DNA of 64,000 nt from Algimonas arctica (GCF_014652695.1 NZ_BMZH01000006.1:62001-126000); one strand, 5' to 3'. Counted from the stretch's first letter, positions 1 through 9,015 are shown. The notes: generated from the sequence alone by a model not told the origin. Made by a program: numbers and translations.

Positions 1-60
1 TTTGACTTGAAAGCCCGATTGCTCTTGACGAGATGCGTCCGAACGCGGTTAACAAGGCGC

Positions 61-348
61 ATGCTACGATCAGAGCTCATAGACCGACTCCACGAAGAGA
101 ACCCGCATTTAACGCGCCGCGACATGGAGCGTGTTGTCGCGGTCGTGCTGGAATCCGTGACCCAAACATTAGAACGCGGCGCCCGCGTTGAATTGCGCGG
201 ATTTGGCGCGTTTTCTGTGCGTCATCGCAAAGCGCGGGCCGGACGTAATCCTCGCACGGGCGATCCTGTTGCTGTGCCAGAGAAACATGTACCGTTCTTT
301 CGAACGGGCAAGGACCTCCGCGAACGGATCGACGAATCGCGCGATTAG
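61..348 (+). CDS. ihfB: Integration host factor beta subunit
   Basis: A 95-residue HU/IHF-family DNA-bending protein. It starts [10 protein letters not shown] and carries the conserved beta-arm signature GRNPRTGD with the following VAVP, where the intercalating proline sits. IHF works as an alpha/beta heterodimer that bends DNA at promoters and recombination sites; the partner gene is not in this window. The start at 61 is preferred over an in-frame ATG at 7 because it gives the normal family length and has AAGG a few bases upstream. The beta rather than HU assignment rests on the overall resemblance of the N-terminus (SELI...R.) to IhfB proteins, so HU remains a less likely alternative. Confidence 0.88.
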   Translation: MLRSELIDRLHEENPHLTRRDMERVVAVVLESVTQTLERGARVELRGFGAFSVRHRKARAGRNPRTGDPVAVPEKHVPFFRTGKDLRERIDESRD

Positions 349-439
349 TGAGTTTTCGCGGAATTTTCGCGCACCAAACCCCGTATTAATCTTACATTCA
401 ACGACGTTTTGCTTATGATGGCCCGTTAACTGCGCCATT

Positions 440-467
440 TTGGCGCAAGCGATTATGGGGATATAAT
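440..467 (+). promoter_or_regulatory. Putative mscL promoter abutting the start codon
   Basis: TTGGCG (440-445), a 16-base spacer and a perfect TATAAT (462-467). The -10 box ends only three bases before the ATG at 471, so a transcript from it would begin at about 474-477, next to the second in-frame ATG at 477. This would give a leaderless message, unless transcription starts further upstream and GGGGA (457-461) serves as ribosome-binding site. Confidence 0.35.
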
Positions 468-470
468 CAA

Positions 471-893
471 ATGGGTATGCTTTCAGAATTCAAATCTTTC
501 GCCATGAAGGGCAATCTTGTCGATATGGCCGTTGGCTTCGTCATGGGCTCAGCGTTTGCGACTGTTGTCACAGCGTTCACCCAAGGCGTATTCTTGCCAT
601 TACTGTCACCGGTCATGGGCGGGATTGATCTCTCAGAAATGAAATTCACCGTGAGCGAAGCGGTCCTTGCTGCGGATGGCACCGTATTGACAGATGCGGC
701 CGTTGTTGACTTCGGGACATTCCTGTCGGCCACGATCTCTTTCATCATTGTGGCTTTCGTTATGTTCATGATCATCAAAGGTTTGAACAAAGCTAAGAAA
801 AAAGAAGAAGCCGCGCCGTCCGCGCCGCCGGCTGATCAAGTTCTGCTCGCAGAAATCCGTGATCTTTTGGCGCGACAAAACGCCAAACTTTAG
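471..893 (+). CDS. mscL: Large-conductance mechanosensitive channel MscL
   Basis: A 140-residue inner-membrane channel that opens under high membrane tension and releases solutes after hypo-osmotic shock. It has the MscL N-terminal amphipathic helix (EFKSFAMKGN), a first transmembrane helix with VDMAVGFVMG, a periplasmic loop of about 40 residues, a second transmembrane helix (ISFIIVAFVMFMIIKGLN), and a charged cytoplasmic helix (EIRDLLARQ). The length matches the family. Translation may begin at 471 or at the second methionine (477), which aligns better with typical MscL N-termini. A good intrinsic terminator follows. Confidence 0.95.
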   Translation: MGMLSEFKSFAMKGNLVDMAVGFVMGSAFATVVTAFTQGVFLPLLSPVMGGIDLSEMKFTVSEAVLAADGTVLTDAAVVDFGTFLSATISFIIVAFVMFMIIKGLNKAKKKEEAAPSAPPADQVLLAEIRDLLARQNAKL

Positions 894-916
894 TCGCCAA
901 TCGCGCCTGAAATTCA

Positions 917-948
917 AGCCGCCGCGACTCTGTCGTGGCGGCTTTTTT
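917..948 (+). terminator. Intrinsic terminator after mscL
   Basis: A 12-bp stem (AGCCGCCGCGAC paired with GTCGTGGCGGCT, one G-T wobble) with a three-base loop, followed by six T residues. Confidence 0.9.
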
Positions 949-1032
949 GTTGTTTGAATGATTGTCTGTCTAAGCGATGGGAACTTTTTCGCCTCCATCG
1001 GCTATATTGAGTAAGAATATTAGGAAGGTCAC

Positions 1033-1908
1033 ATGGTCAATCGTCGCGCATCCTTAACCAGATCCAACTTTGGCGGCCAATCCGTTCGCCGTCGGGGCGG
1101 TGGCTTTCGTTGGCAAATCATGTTGCTGTTTGCCGTAGGCGCGGCCGTTTATTATTTTGCCAATCAAGAACAAGTCCCATTTACGGGACGCACGCAGCTT
1201 CGCACGATGGAGCCTGCGCAAGAGATGCAACTGGGTCTGCAAAGCTACCAGCAAATCCTGTCCGACTCCCGCGTTTTGCGCGATGAACCCGTCGTCACAG
1301 TTGTGCGCGATATTGGTGCTCGGATTGCGCGCGCTGCCGCGCCCGAAGACCCTGGGTTTGAGTGGGCGTTCAACGTGATTGATAGCGATCAAGTTAACGC
1401 CTTCGCCCTGCCGGGCGGGTACACAGCCGTCTATACGGGCCTCATCCCTGTGGCGCAGACAGAAGACGGCCTTGCGGTGGTGATGGGCCACGAAGTCGGC
1501 CATGCGCTGGCACACCACGGTGCAGAGCGGATGGCGCAACAAAATATGCAGCGCATTGTTGGAGCCGGCGTCGCAATGGGCGCAGGCGGCATGGATAGCG
1601 GCGCGCAACAGGCTGTTATGGGCGTATTTGGCGGGATTAGCCAATATGGCTACGCTTTACCGTTTTCACGCGCCCATGAATCAGAAGCCGATTATATCGG
1701 CCTGATCCTGATGGCGCGGGCCTGTTATGATCCTCGTGAAGCCCCGCGATTGTGGGAACGCATGGGCGCGGCCGGCGGGGCGACACCGCCCGAGTTTCAA
1801 AGCACACACCCGAGTCCTGAAACCCGGATCAATGATTTCAAGACATGGATGCCCGAAGCGATTGAAGTTTATAATCAGAATTGTCCCACCGATATTTCGC
1901 TGAATTAA
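1033..1908 (+). CDS. M48 family zinc metallopeptidase, membrane anchored
   Basis: A 291-residue protein with an arginine-rich N-terminus, one transmembrane segment (about residues 29-45) and a peptidase M48 domain. The zinc motif HEVGH lies at residues 153-157 and the third-ligand region ESEAD at 216-220. Relatives (LoiP, BepA, YcaL type) cleave or check proteins of the cell envelope; unlike BepA there is no TPR tail. It has its own spacing on both sides and faces the penicillin-binding protein gene. AGGAAGG lies about ten bases upstream of the start. Substrate cannot be read from the sequence. Confidence 0.85.
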   Translation: MVNRRASLTRSNFGGQSVRRRGGGFRWQIMLLFAVGAAVYYFANQEQVPFTGRTQLRTMEPAQEMQLGLQSYQQILSDSRVLRDEPVVTVVRDIGARIARAAAPEDPGFEWAFNVIDSDQVNAFALPGGYTAVYTGLIPVAQTEDGLAVVMGHEVGHALAHHGAERMAQQNMQRIVGAGVAMGAGGMDSGAQQAVMGVFGGISQYGYALPFSRAHESEADYIGLILMARACYDPREAPRLWERMGAAGGATPPEFQSTHPSPETRINDFKTWMPEAIEVYNQNCPTDISLN

Positions 1909-1938
1909 CACATCACGGCGGGCATGGTGCCGCTGGGT

Positions 1939-3828
1939 TTATTGCCCTGCGGTGGTGGCCTCTTCCAAGTGGTCAAGCAGCGAGTTTAATCGGTCCTTGC
2001 GCACGACATCATCCGGTTTGGCGGTTTGCGGGAGGCTAGCCTGGGGGCGATCCGCCAGCGCAACTGTCATAACGTCCGAAAATATATCCGCTGGCAGGGT
2101 CCCGCCCGTGACATACCGCATCGGCTCATTCCGATCGTTCCCGACCCAGACGGCGAGGGTTACGCCCGGTGCGTAACCGACGAACCAAGCGTCGCGATTA
2201 TCATTTGTTGTACCTGTTTTACCGGCGACTGTCCGGCCTTCAACCCGCGCGCGTCGTCCTGTTCCGTGTTCGACAGTCAGGACCAACATGCGGTTGATGT
2301 GCCGAACTTCTTCCGGTGTCAGGACCGTGCGAGGCGGGGCTTGTTCTCGGTAGTAAAGCGGCGTGCCTTCGGCGGTCGCAATAGAAATCAGACCGTAGCT
2401 CTCATAGGCGTCGCCGCCTGTCGCAAAGGGCAAGTAGGCCGTCGCCATATCAATGACGGGAATGCCTTGGGCGCCGAGCGCGAGTGAGGCGTAAGGTTTG
2501 AGACCGTGAAGGCCTAAATCCGCCGCCGTGGCGACGATACGCTCCCGTCCTGCTTCCTCTGACACTTGCACGGCGACGGTATTGATCGACCGTGCGAGCG
2601 CGTCTTCTAATGTGATCGCGCCGGCAAACGTCTTCTTGAAATTACGCGGTTGCCAGCCCTCAACCGTAATGGGCGCATCCGTGCGCACGGTCCAAGGGCG
2701 CAATCCCGCGCGAATTCCCGCCAGATAGACAATCGGTTTAAACGCGCTGCCGGGTTGTCGGGTCGCTTGCACAGCGCGATTATACTGGCTGCGTGAATAA
2801 TCAGCCCCGCCGACCATCGCGAGAACCTCGCCACGATCGCCCAAAAGGACGAGCGCGCCCTGATCGGCGCGGCGGTCCGGGTCAAGATGGGTGGCAAGGG
2901 CATTTTGCGCGACACGGTGCAGTTCCTTGTCGAGACTAACTTGGATGGTGAGGTCGCGATTCGGAATACCGATCTGTTTTTCTATCTCTGGCCAGACCCA
3001 ATCAATAAAATAATCGGGTGTACCAGAGCGGCGCGGTGACAAGACATAAACAGGGGTGGCTAAGGCAGTCTCTAACACGCCGTCCCCCAAGAGCGATTGA
3101 CGGTCCATCGTGCGCAAGACGGTGCGCATGCGATCCGCGGCGGCGGCGGCGTTATGGGTCGGGTTCAACGCAGAAGGCGCTTTGAGCAACCCCGCGAGAA
3201 GGGCCGCCTCTGAGAGCGAGATATCAGTGGGCGAGCGACCGAAATAGGTCTCAGACGCGGCTTCGAGACCCCAAGCACCGCTGCCGAAATAAACCCGGCT
3301 GAGATAAAGGCGCAGCAATTCATTCTTGGTGAAGCGCCGTTCTAGCCAGATCGCAACAATCATTTCCTGCGCCTTACGGGACAGGGTTTGCTCTGGTGTA
3401 AGAAAGACGTTTTTCGTCAATTGTTGGGTCAGCGTAGATCCGCCCTCGACGATACGGCCCGCGCGGAGGTTGGCGACCATGGCGCGCGTCAGGCCGTAAG
3501 GGTCGACGCCTGAATGGGAATAATATCGACGGTCTTCCGTTGCCAAGAACGCCTGCCGGACATGGGCGGGCAAGGAACGGATCGGAATAGGGTCTAGCGC
3601 ATGGGCGCCGCGCACGGCGAGGTCACGGCCTTGGCGGTCAACAATCTGGATAGACGGGGGACGAGTTTGTTCCCACAGGCGCGACGGGTCCGGCAACTCG
3701 GCGCTGACATAGGCGAAGGCAGACAGGACGGCCATCCCTGTGAGATAGGCGCAGGCGGCCCCAGCCGTTGCCGTGAGACGGCAGAATTTGGCCAAATGGG
3801 GCGGTATTGTCGGAAGCGCGAGGCGCAT
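1939..3828 (-). CDS. Class A penicillin-binding protein (PBP1A-type)
   Basis: A 629-residue bifunctional peptidoglycan synthase. One N-terminal membrane helix (about 20-42) is followed by a glycosyltransferase domain with catalytic Glu98 in the ATEDRRYYSHSG motif and the EGGSTLTQQL signature. The transpeptidase domain has all three active-site motifs: SAFK (361-364), SIN (414-416) and KTGT (537-540). It polymerises lipid II and crosslinks stem peptides in the periplasm. The protein is shorter than E. coli PBP1A and lacks its extra OB-like insert. A perfect CtrA-type box lies 46 bases upstream of the start codon, suggesting cell-cycle control. Confidence 0.93.
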   Translation of the reverse strand: MRLALPTIPPHLAKFCRLTATAGAACAYLTGMAVLSAFAYVSAELPDPSRLWEQTRPPSIQIVDRQGRDLAVRGAHALDPIPIRSLPAHVRQAFLATEDRRYYSHSGVDPYGLTRAMVANLRAGRIVEGGSTLTQQLTKNVFLTPEQTLSRKAQEMIVAIWLERRFTKNELLRLYLSRVYFGSGAWGLEAASETYFGRSPTDISLSEAALLAGLLKAPSALNPTHNAAAAADRMRTVLRTMDRQSLLGDGVLETALATPVYVLSPRRSGTPDYFIDWVWPEIEKQIGIPNRDLTIQVSLDKELHRVAQNALATHLDPDRRADQGALVLLGDRGEVLAMVGGADYSRSQYNRAVQATRQPGSAFKPIVYLAGIRAGLRPWTVRTDAPITVEGWQPRNFKKTFAGAITLEDALARSINTVAVQVSEEAGRERIVATAADLGLHGLKPYASLALGAQGIPVIDMATAYLPFATGGDAYESYGLISIATAEGTPLYYREQAPPRTVLTPEEVRHINRMLVLTVEHGTGRRARVEGRTVAGKTGTTNDNRDAWFVGYAPGVTLAVWVGNDRNEPMRYVTGGTLPADIFSDVMTVALADRPQASLPQTAKPDDVVRKDRLNSLLDHLEEATTAGQ

Positions 3829-3873
3829 AACGGACCTTGAGACGACGGGAGCTTTGCTTTGCTCTCATCATGG

Positions 3874-3888
3874 TTAAGGCCCGTTTAA
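3874..3888 (-). promoter_or_regulatory. CtrA-type box upstream of the PBP gene
   Basis: A perfect TTAA-N7-TTAA on either strand. On the coding strand it extends to TTAACCAT, a second reported CtrA half-site form. It lies between the end of the antiporter gene (3911) and the start of the penicillin-binding protein gene (3828). Motif identity is exact; binding is inferred. Confidence 0.55.
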
Positions 3889-3910
3889 GCGGAGGTCTGC
3901 TTTCGTGGAA

Positions 3911-5872
3911 TTAAGTCGGTAATTTCGCCGTCGGTCCGGCCAGCGTGCTGCCGCCCGCGCGTTTCGCGCCTTCACCGCGCGACACGTCCTTATCTGTCGC
4001 CGGGCAGAAGGAGAGAACCGTCGCCTTTCGGGCGCGGTCTTCCTGTCCGGGTTGGATAAATTCCAAACTACCATCGGCTTTTTTAGCCACGATCAGATCG
4101 AGATTATCGCCGCGATCCCGGTAGAAATCTTCCAGCGAATATTCGTCAGAGAGTTTGGTGACGCGGAAGCGCCAGCCATTCCACCAATCGCGCGTGAGCG
4201 CATCGAAGGATCGACCGCGCGAAGTGAGTGTACGACCGCGCGAGGTGAAGGCGATGCTCTCATCTTCGGCCTCGCCGTCATTATTCATGATCTGGAAGAC
4301 GCGGTTGCGGCCAAGCTCAGGTCCGAATTCCACACTGACGAGCGCATTATACGCATCATTTGGCGTCGCGGAAATGATGTGATTGAACTGGGAGTGATCA
4401 AGCGAATAGTCAGCGCTTTCCGACAGGACTTCGCCGAAATAAGTGTTGTGACCATCCAAGCGCGCGGCCCGCAGACGGCGCCAGTTCGTGTCCGCAATCA
4501 ACACATTGATGTTCATATCGCGCAGCGCTTTGGCAAGGCCGAGCGACCATGGGTTCGCGCCGACGATGAGCACACCGTCGCCGCCGCCCGCGCTTTGGCC
4601 GAGTGCTTTGGCGAGCGGACCAATGAAGAAGCCCGCAAAGATAACCGTGACACCAACAAGCGCGAAGGCGAGCGGCACAAACAGGGCGCCTTGATCAAGA
4701 CCGAGCGCTTGCAGCTCTGCCGCGAACAAACCGGCGACGGCGACGGCCACGATCCCGCGTGGCGCAATCAGGCTGACGAGCAGGCTCTCGCGCCAGTTGA
4801 GGCCTGTGCCGAGCGTAGAGAGCATTACAGCGATCGGACGGACGAGGACCATCATCGCGGCGACAAAGGCCCAGACGCGCCATTCCAGCAAGAAGGCTTT
4901 GAGTACGGCCGGTGTGAGAGTCGCGGTTAGAATGACGAACACACCTGAGACGAGAATAATGGTAATGGTCTCTTTGAACCGACGCATTTCGACTTGTGCC
5001 GCAAATTTCAGATTGGCCATCGTCATGCCCATTGCAGTCACGGTCAGCAGGCCTGTTTCATCCGCGAGCTTATTGGACAACACATAGACGGCCAGCACCC
5101 ACGCGAGCACGACCGGGGCCTTGAGATATTCCGGAATATGACCACGCCGGAAGGACCACGCCAAAGCGTAAGCCGAGGCAATCCCGATCACGACACCAAA
5201 AATGGCGGCGAAGGCAAGCCGTCCAAAGATCGCTGCGGCGGAAACGCCAGTCAGTTGAAAGACGATGATTTCATAGCCAATCACGGCAAACAGCGCGCCG
5301 ACGGGATCATTCACAATCCCTTCCCATTTCAAGATGTTGGCGGGTCGGGGCTTTAGATGCGCTTGGCGCAATAAAGGCATAATCACGGTTGGGCCGGTGA
5401 CGACGAAGAGACCGCCTACCATGACGGCAATGAGTAGCGGAAGGCCAACGATGTAATAGGCGGCCATCGCACCGAGCACCCACGCAATCGGACCGCCGAG
5501 AAACACCATGCGCAGAACGGCGTTACGCGCATCTCCGAGATCACGGAAACGCAGGTTCAGACCGCCTTCAAACAGGATAATGGCCACCGAAAGCCCGACG
5601 AGCGGTCGATAAAGGTCGCCGAAATCATTCACGGGGTCGAGGCGGAACAGCTGGACGAAGTCAGCAATGGGGGTGGGCAGGTTGAATTGTAAAAGCGCGC
5701 CAAGCAGCGGGCCAAAAATCAATCCAGCAACCGCCATCAGAACAATAGCCGGACGTTGCAATCGCCACGCGAGCCATTGAGCGCCAATCCCGAGAACACC
5801 AATCAAGGCGATCTTAATTGGCAGGCTAAACGCCATCGCATGGGCGGCATCGGCAGTCATTGAAGCAGCCAT
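3911..5872 (-). CDS. Cation:proton antiporter with C-terminal RCK (TrkA-N) domain
   Basis: A 653-residue inner-membrane protein. The first ~430 residues hold about twelve hydrophobic segments of the CPA (Na+/H+ exchanger) fold, with characteristic runs such as VGLSVAIILFEGGLNL and the NDP motif in EGIVNDPVGALFAV. A soluble Rossmann-type RCK-N domain follows (VLIVGANPWSLGLAKAL, then VLIADTNW), which in relatives binds NAD(H) and gates transport. It exchanges Na+ or K+ for H+ for pH and salt homeostasis; the ion cannot be fixed from sequence. The last ~40 residues are basic and low in complexity. It lies upstream of the PBP gene on the same strand, with an 82-base gap holding the CtrA box. Confidence 0.88.
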   Translation of the reverse strand: MAASMTADAAHAMAFSLPIKIALIGVLGIGAQWLAWRLQRPAIVLMAVAGLIFGPLLGALLQFNLPTPIADFVQLFRLDPVNDFGDLYRPLVGLSVAIILFEGGLNLRFRDLGDARNAVLRMVFLGGPIAWVLGAMAAYYIVGLPLLIAVMVGGLFVVTGPTVIMPLLRQAHLKPRPANILKWEGIVNDPVGALFAVIGYEIIVFQLTGVSAAAIFGRLAFAAIFGVVIGIASAYALAWSFRRGHIPEYLKAPVVLAWVLAVYVLSNKLADETGLLTVTAMGMTMANLKFAAQVEMRRFKETITIILVSGVFVILTATLTPAVLKAFLLEWRVWAFVAAMMVLVRPIAVMLSTLGTGLNWRESLLVSLIAPRGIVAVAVAGLFAAELQALGLDQGALFVPLAFALVGVTVIFAGFFIGPLAKALGQSAGGGDGVLIVGANPWSLGLAKALRDMNINVLIADTNWRRLRAARLDGHNTYFGEVLSESADYSLDHSQFNHIISATPNDAYNALVSVEFGPELGRNRVFQIMNNDGEAEDESIAFTSRGRTLTSRGRSFDALTRDWWNGWRFRVTKLSDEYSLEDFYRDRGDNLDLIVAKKADGSLEFIQPGQEDRARKATVLSFCPATDKDVSRGEGAKRAGGSTLAGPTAKLPT

Positions 5873-5981
5873 GAAGGCTCCGAATAGCGCGGATGGGCCC
5901 GCATCGAAGGGTCCGCTTTAGCGCGCTGAGTGGTTAAGGGGAAGCAGAAGGATGAGGCAAATTCACCTAGACGCAGATGAA

Positions 5982-6689
5982 CTATCCGCCGATCCGTTGC
6001 AAATCGAAGCCGATGTCCTGCGTTCCGTAGCGTCCATTGTCATATTCATCGATTCGATCTTGGAAAAATTCGATCAGATGTGAGTAAGTGGCTTGGAATA
6101 AGGGCGTCAGACTATCTTCGGTCACGGGTTGGTCGACGCGAATTTCAAGTCCATCTTCAATCTGCACAAACATACTGTCGCCTTCTTTGCGACAGGTCAT
6201 TTTCAAACGAATGAAATCCATATCTTCGGAGACGCGAACGGCGAGGCCAAAGCTTATCGGTTTGAGCGGTAAATAGCCTTTACCCGCAACAGAGAAGGCT
6301 GCGGATTGATAGTTCTTGGCTGAAAATCGTCCTTCCGGTGGGATCAAATAGACACAGCCCGGCTCTCGGCTAAGCCACGCACAAAATTCATCCCGCAGCG
6401 TTTCGGCGAGACTCCGAATGCGCGCATAATTGTCAAAGCTCCGCGTGCCATAGGCTTGGGCGACGTCGAATAAGGTTTGCAGGCGCGGGCCGTGCTCCCT
6501 GTGGGTTGGCAAAGCATCTGGGTCTTCAATCGGTAGGCCATCGGCGGACGGTCTACCAATATCTAACCCTTTGGCGCCTGTCTTATCCGGCGTGGTGGGC
6601 GTGGCTTCGCCGACGATTCCATCATCCTTAGCCGTTTTGGCTTTGGCGGTTTTGGGGGTGTTTGGCGATTTTGGAGACTTTTTGGACAT
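5982..6689 (-). CDS. Hypothetical cytoplasmic protein
   Basis: A 235-residue protein that I do not recognise. The chosen start (MSKKSPKSPN) gives a Lys/Pro/Thr-rich, probably disordered first 40 residues; a longer frame to 6803 exists but starts with no likely signal. The rest looks like a compact alpha/beta domain with aromatic and acidic stretches (YSHLIEFFQDRIDEYDNGRYG near the C-terminus). There is no signal peptide or membrane segment. It is divergent from the secreted protein at 6840 and is the first gene upstream of the antiporter, without clear coupling. Confidence 0.7.
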   Translation of the reverse strand: MSKKSPKSPNTPKTAKAKTAKDDGIVGEATPTTPDKTGAKGLDIGRPSADGLPIEDPDALPTHREHGPRLQTLFDVAQAYGTRSFDNYARIRSLAETLRDEFCAWLSREPGCVYLIPPEGRFSAKNYQSAAFSVAGKGYLPLKPISFGLAVRVSEDMDFIRLKMTCRKEGDSMFVQIEDGLEIRVDQPVTEDSLTPLFQATYSHLIEFFQDRIDEYDNGRYGTQDIGFDLQRIGG

Positions 6690-6839
6690 GGCGCTGCGGT
6701 GCGATTTGGTCGCGGCTCTGTCAAGATAAAGCGCGCACGGAAACTCGCCTCTGAGGCGTATTTGGCACGGGGCTTGAATAGTGAGGGGGGTAGGCGGCGA
6801 CATGTGTCACGATCCTGAAGATATAGAAAAAGACCGATC

Positions 6840-7289
6840 ATGGCGACTTATTCAATAAAATCATTGTGTCTCGTCCTCACACTGGCGACGGCCGTATTGC
6901 CAGCCCAGGCTCTGGCCGGACCGGCTTTGAACACAGCCAATGCGCCCGTCGAAATGTGGGACGTCATGACGCCCCGCGCTGAGGTTAAGCTTGCTGTCTC
7001 GCATATTGATGTGTCCTCGACTCAGGGCTTTGACGCGCCGGGAACCGTAATTCCGATGACGATAAAAATTCCATCCCGCGCCGATTTTAGCGGTCCTAAG
7101 CAAGCAGAGATGTGGGACGTGATATCTGAAGATCATTCGGCCAAAGCGGTCGGCGTGTCCCATATGGATATCCAACCGGGTCAGTCCTTGGATCGTCCGG
7201 CTTTTGACTACTCCGCGACATTAGCGTCGGACTTGCGCACGAATGTGCCGTCAGAGTCTATCCTAACAGTGGGCACACCGGACGCATAA
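6840..7289 (+). CDS. Secreted protein with a duplicated EMWDV...VSH module
   Basis: A 149-residue unrecognised protein. A cleavable signal peptide ends near AQALA-GP (residue 27). The mature part contains two copies of a short module: EMWDV at 38-42 with VSHID at 53-57, and EMWDV at 90-94 with VSHMD at 106-110. Copies are separated by about 52 residues, each followed by a Q...D.P segment, so the gene probably arose by internal duplication. It lies just before a lipoprotein gene on the same strand (121-base gap). Location is predicted periplasmic or extracellular; function unknown. Confidence 0.7.
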   Translation: MATYSIKSLCLVLTLATAVLPAQALAGPALNTANAPVEMWDVMTPRAEVKLAVSHIDVSSTQGFDAPGTVIPMTIKIPSRADFSGPKQAEMWDVISEDHSAKAVGVSHMDIQPGQSLDRPAFDYSATLASDLRTNVPSESILTVGTPDA

Positions 7290-7409
7290 ATCCGCCGTAA
7301 GGGGAGGCGCTATTCGTCTCTTTTGCTGCCTTATTGGCATGTAACTTGAATAGATAAGATCAACGCGGTGTCGCGCTACGTCGGGCGCTGTGTCACTTTG
7401 GAGACCAAA

Positions 7410-8120
7410 ATGGCGAAACTTGCGCTCAAAACCCTGACGATTATTGCTTTGACCGGGACAAGCCTTTCGGGGTGCGCCGTGATCGGTGGAGCGGCTGATG
7501 GCGCTTGGAGCGGGACAAAATATGTCGCCAGATTTGTCAGCACGCCCGTCCGGGCTCTGTTGCGGGACGCGCCAAAGCAAGACACACAATTCGCGGAGGT
7601 CGCCGTTGAAGGTGAGACTGTCGAGCATACGGACATGGTCTTAGACGAGACGATCACAGACGATCAGGACAAGATCGAAATGATGGCCGAAACGATTGTC
7701 GAGGTGACGCAAACACACGTACTGGGCGCGAGCACAGCCCCAATGCCGATCACGCCGTTGTCGATGACACATACATCGACAACCGATTCATGGTCGAGCG
7801 AAACTACGGTGCAGCAACCTATCAAAATCGTTGAAACTGTCGCGATTTCAGACTTTAAATCCGTCGACGTCGTGACGGTTGGGTCCGTGTCCTATGTCCG
7901 GACAGACGGGGTCGGGTCCTTAGAGGATTGGCAGACCTGTGATGTGGAAGCGGGCGGTTTTTGGACGTTTGAGAATGCGGTCATTGACGGCACATTGAAT
8001 CCCAAATTCGAAACTTGCATGAAAACCAAAAAATACATTCAAGAGACGCAATTGGATGATGCGATGATTGCGGAACTCGACGGGGCTGAGTCCGCGACAG
8101 TGCTTAAACCGCTGCCTTAA
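7410..8120 (+). CDS. Putative lipoprotein, unknown function
   Basis: A 236-residue protein starting MAKLALKTLT with a lipoprotein signal (lipobox LSGC, cysteine near residue 22), so it should be anchored in the envelope. The mature region is Thr/Val/Asp-rich and acidic, with no domain I recognise. Two cysteines near the C-terminus (TCDVEAGGF and ETCMKTKK) could form a disulfide. The start at 7410 was chosen over an upstream in-frame ATG at 7368 because it places the hydrophobic signal properly. The last 17 bases overlap the convergent dehydrogenase gene. Confidence 0.68.
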   Translation: MAKLALKTLTIIALTGTSLSGCAVIGGAADGAWSGTKYVARFVSTPVRALLRDAPKQDTQFAEVAVEGETVEHTDMVLDETITDDQDKIEMMAETIVEVTQTHVLGASTAPMPITPLSMTHTSTTDSWSSETTVQQPIKIVETVAISDFKSVDVVTVGSVSYVRTDGVGSLEDWQTCDVEAGGFWTFENAVIDGTLNPKFETCMKTKKYIQETQLDDAMIAELDGAESATVLKPLP

Positions 8121-9015
8121 GCTCGGCGCTTAAAATCGCATTGAGCCCCAGTTTATAATTCGAAAAACGCGGTTCCCATTCGAGCCGTGTTTTTGCGCGC
8201 GATATGTCGATGCGTTTCGTCTCGGCATAAAAACTACGCGCCATCGCTGAGACAGATGGATCATTCAGGGCCACCGTTGGCGGGGTCTCACATCCGATGA
8301 GTTGTGCCGCATAGGCCATGACCTCGCCGGGTGCTGCAGGCTGGCCGTCGGCAATATTAAAGATATCTTGGGGGCTAGGCTGGGCGATTGACGCCATAAT
8401 GGCGGTGACGATATCATCGATATGGATGCGGTTCACGACATGATTGGGCGCGTCGATGATCCGTGCTTTATCAGATCGGATGCGCTCAAACGGGGCTCGC
8501 CCGGGACCGTAAATGCCTGCGAGACGGAAAACCTGTGTCGCCGGATGCGTTTCTAACCAGCTTAATTCTGCGTCCGCGCGCGCGGTTCCGCGCGGCAGGC
8601 TTGGCGCGGGCGCTTCGCCTTCGAAGGCCCATTGCCCGTCCCGGTCGCCATAAACGCTCGTCGCGGAGAGATAACCGATCCACGCGGCCCGGCTTTGAAC
8701 GTTTTCCAGAGCGACAAGGGCAGGGTCATATCCATCTTTGGATGGCGCGACAGAGCTGAGCACAATATCAGCGGCCGCGAAGGCTGTCCGCATCGCGGCT
8801 GTGTCAAACTGCAGAGCCGCGTCACCCAGCGCCGCACTGTTACGGCGTGTCGTGAATTGGACGCGCGCGCCAGCCGCAACCAACACAGGCGCCAGCGCCC
8901 GCGCGACATAGCCATAGCCGAGCAAGAGAACCGATGCGCCGTGAAGCGAGAAAACGGCGCTGTGAGCGTGCCCGCAGGGCGCGGCAGGTAACTGTAATGT
9001 AACGCGCGGGCGCAT
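8104..9015 (-). CDS. NAD(P)-binding epimerase/dehydratase-like SDR protein
   Basis: A 303-residue protein with an N-terminal Rossmann motif (VLLLGYGYVARAL, about residues 29-41) and later segments typical of extended short-chain dehydrogenases: LSATSVYGD with the active-site Ser/Tyr region, FRLAGIYGPGR, and NRIHIDDIV. It resembles the YeeZ/NAD-dependent epimerase group that acts on nucleotide sugars or similar compounds; substrate unknown. The first ~28 residues are not typical, so the true start may lie inside, but no better ATG or GTG was found. It converges with, and slightly overlaps, the lipoprotein gene and diverges from the TPR gene. Confidence 0.75.
   Translation of the reverse strand: MRPRVTLQLPAAPCGHAHSAVFSLHGASVLLLGYGYVARALAPVLVAAGARVQFTTRRNSAALGDAALQFDTAAMRTAFAAADIVLSSVAPSKDGYDPALVALENVQSRAAWIGYLSATSVYGDRDGQWAFEGEAPAPSLPRGTARADAELSWLETHPATQVFRLAGIYGPGRAPFERIRSDKARIIDAPNHVVNRIHIDDIVTAIMASIAQPSPQDIFNIADGQPAAPGEVMAYAAQLIGCETPPTVALNDPSVSAMARSFYAETKRIDISRAKTRLEWEPRFSNYKLGLNAILSAELKAAV

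Noticed and set aside
2-53. Promoter for ihfB (TTGACT or TTGACG with GTTAAC)
   Set aside because: The -10 is poor and too close to the start; the true promoter is probably left of the window.
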